Positions 63,875 through 64,000 of a DNA stretch of 64,000 nt are shown here, piece by piece. The translations under genes and the position numbers were made by a program. Position 1 is the first letter of the stretch. Every line of letters starts with the position of its first letter. The stretch comes from Mycobacterium seoulense. GTDB lineage: Bacteria; Actinomycetota; Actinomycetes; Mycobacteriales; Mycobacteriaceae. The stretch is taken from positions 806,001-870,000 of the forward strand of contig NZ_AP022582.1 of NCBI RefSeq assembly GCF_010731595.1. Reading direction: 5' to 3'. The notes below the pieces were generated by a model that saw nothing but the letters and a program-made list of their open reading frames with translations, was not told the DNA's origin and did no database searches.

Positions 63875-64000
63875 GTTTCCGCTCGTCGTCCCGAGAAGAA
63901 TGCAGGCAAAAGCCACTACATATGTGACTTATTGCCCTAGTAGGACGGGGCGTGCTGGATCTCGGCTAGCGGGCGTTGTGTCAATCGGGTTCGTCGTCGT
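63875..64000. other. Right end of window, non-coding as far as visible
   Basis: No gene is visible. It contains GACTTATTGCCCTAG at 63926-63940, nearly the same as GACTTTATGCCCTAG at 60051-60065 upstream of the HsaA-like gene, and the small palindrome ACATATGT at 63918-63925. It may hold the promoter of a plus-strand gene beyond the window. Confidence 0.4.

Overview
This window is chromosomal DNA from a high-GC actinobacterium that is almost certainly a slow-growing Mycobacterium, most likely of the M. avium complex or a close relative. The proteins I could compare from memory (Efp, PyrR, Rpe, RibH, WhiA, LipH, LipI, LprG, HsaA, CYP125, KshA) match M. tuberculosis sequences over nearly their full length. 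GTG starts, ATGA start/stop overlaps and mIHF, LprG-P55, WS/DGAT and hemophore-type genes all fit. Species level is inference.

Layout. 1-11.5 kb: 3' part of alaS, then ruvX, mltG, aroE and a small prepilin-peptidase gene; the overlapping shikimate operon aroC-aroK-aroB-aroQ; a convergent membrane gene; pepQ, a doubtful small ORF, efp, nusB and a membrane gene. 11.6-14.5 kb: a large PLP-dependent Orn/Lys/Arg-type decarboxylase. 14.5-20.2 kb: an accessory block (small secreted protein, four-repeat membrane protein, MFS transporter, GNAT acetyltransferase, serine hydrolase, STAS protein, secreted CBM2 protein). It lies between two blocks that are far apart in M. tuberculosis. 20.2-28.9 kb: the pyrimidine operon pyrR-pyrB-pyrC-(membrane gene)-carA-carB-pyrF, with a PyrR-type RNA hairpin over the pyrR ribosome binding site. 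28.9-33.8 kb: a HTH-TOBE regulator, then mihF, gmk, rpoZ, coaBC and metK. 33.8-38 kb: a Baeyer-Villiger-type monooxygenase, the esterases LipH and LipI, and a YhhN protein. 38-44 kb: priA, a MarR regulator with its likely target methyltransferase, fmt and rsmB. 44-53 kb: a MIRU-like tandem repeat, rpe and riboflavin genes (ribD, ribE, ribBA, ribH), with the P55/lprG pair and a low-GC methyltransferase gene interspersed. 53-60 kb: hemophore-like gene, uvrC-rapZ-yvcK-whiA, WS/DGAT acyltransferase. 60-64 kb: a steroid-catabolism trio (HsaA-like, CYP125-like, KshA-like).

Most of the window is core metabolism in tight operons. The most interesting part is the last 4 kb: paralogues of three cholesterol-degradation oxygenases in convergent orientation, each transcription unit preceded by a perfect match to the KstR operator pattern TnnAACnnGTTnnA, and with no reductase partner nearby. 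Also notable are a shared 21-bp motif at the MarR and methyltransferase promoters, the low-GC methyltransferase gene at 49-50 kb, the 54/55-bp tandem repeat at the rsmB stop codon, and several loci where M. tuberculosis carries insertions (PE/PPE, toxin-antitoxin, lipoprotein genes) that are absent here.
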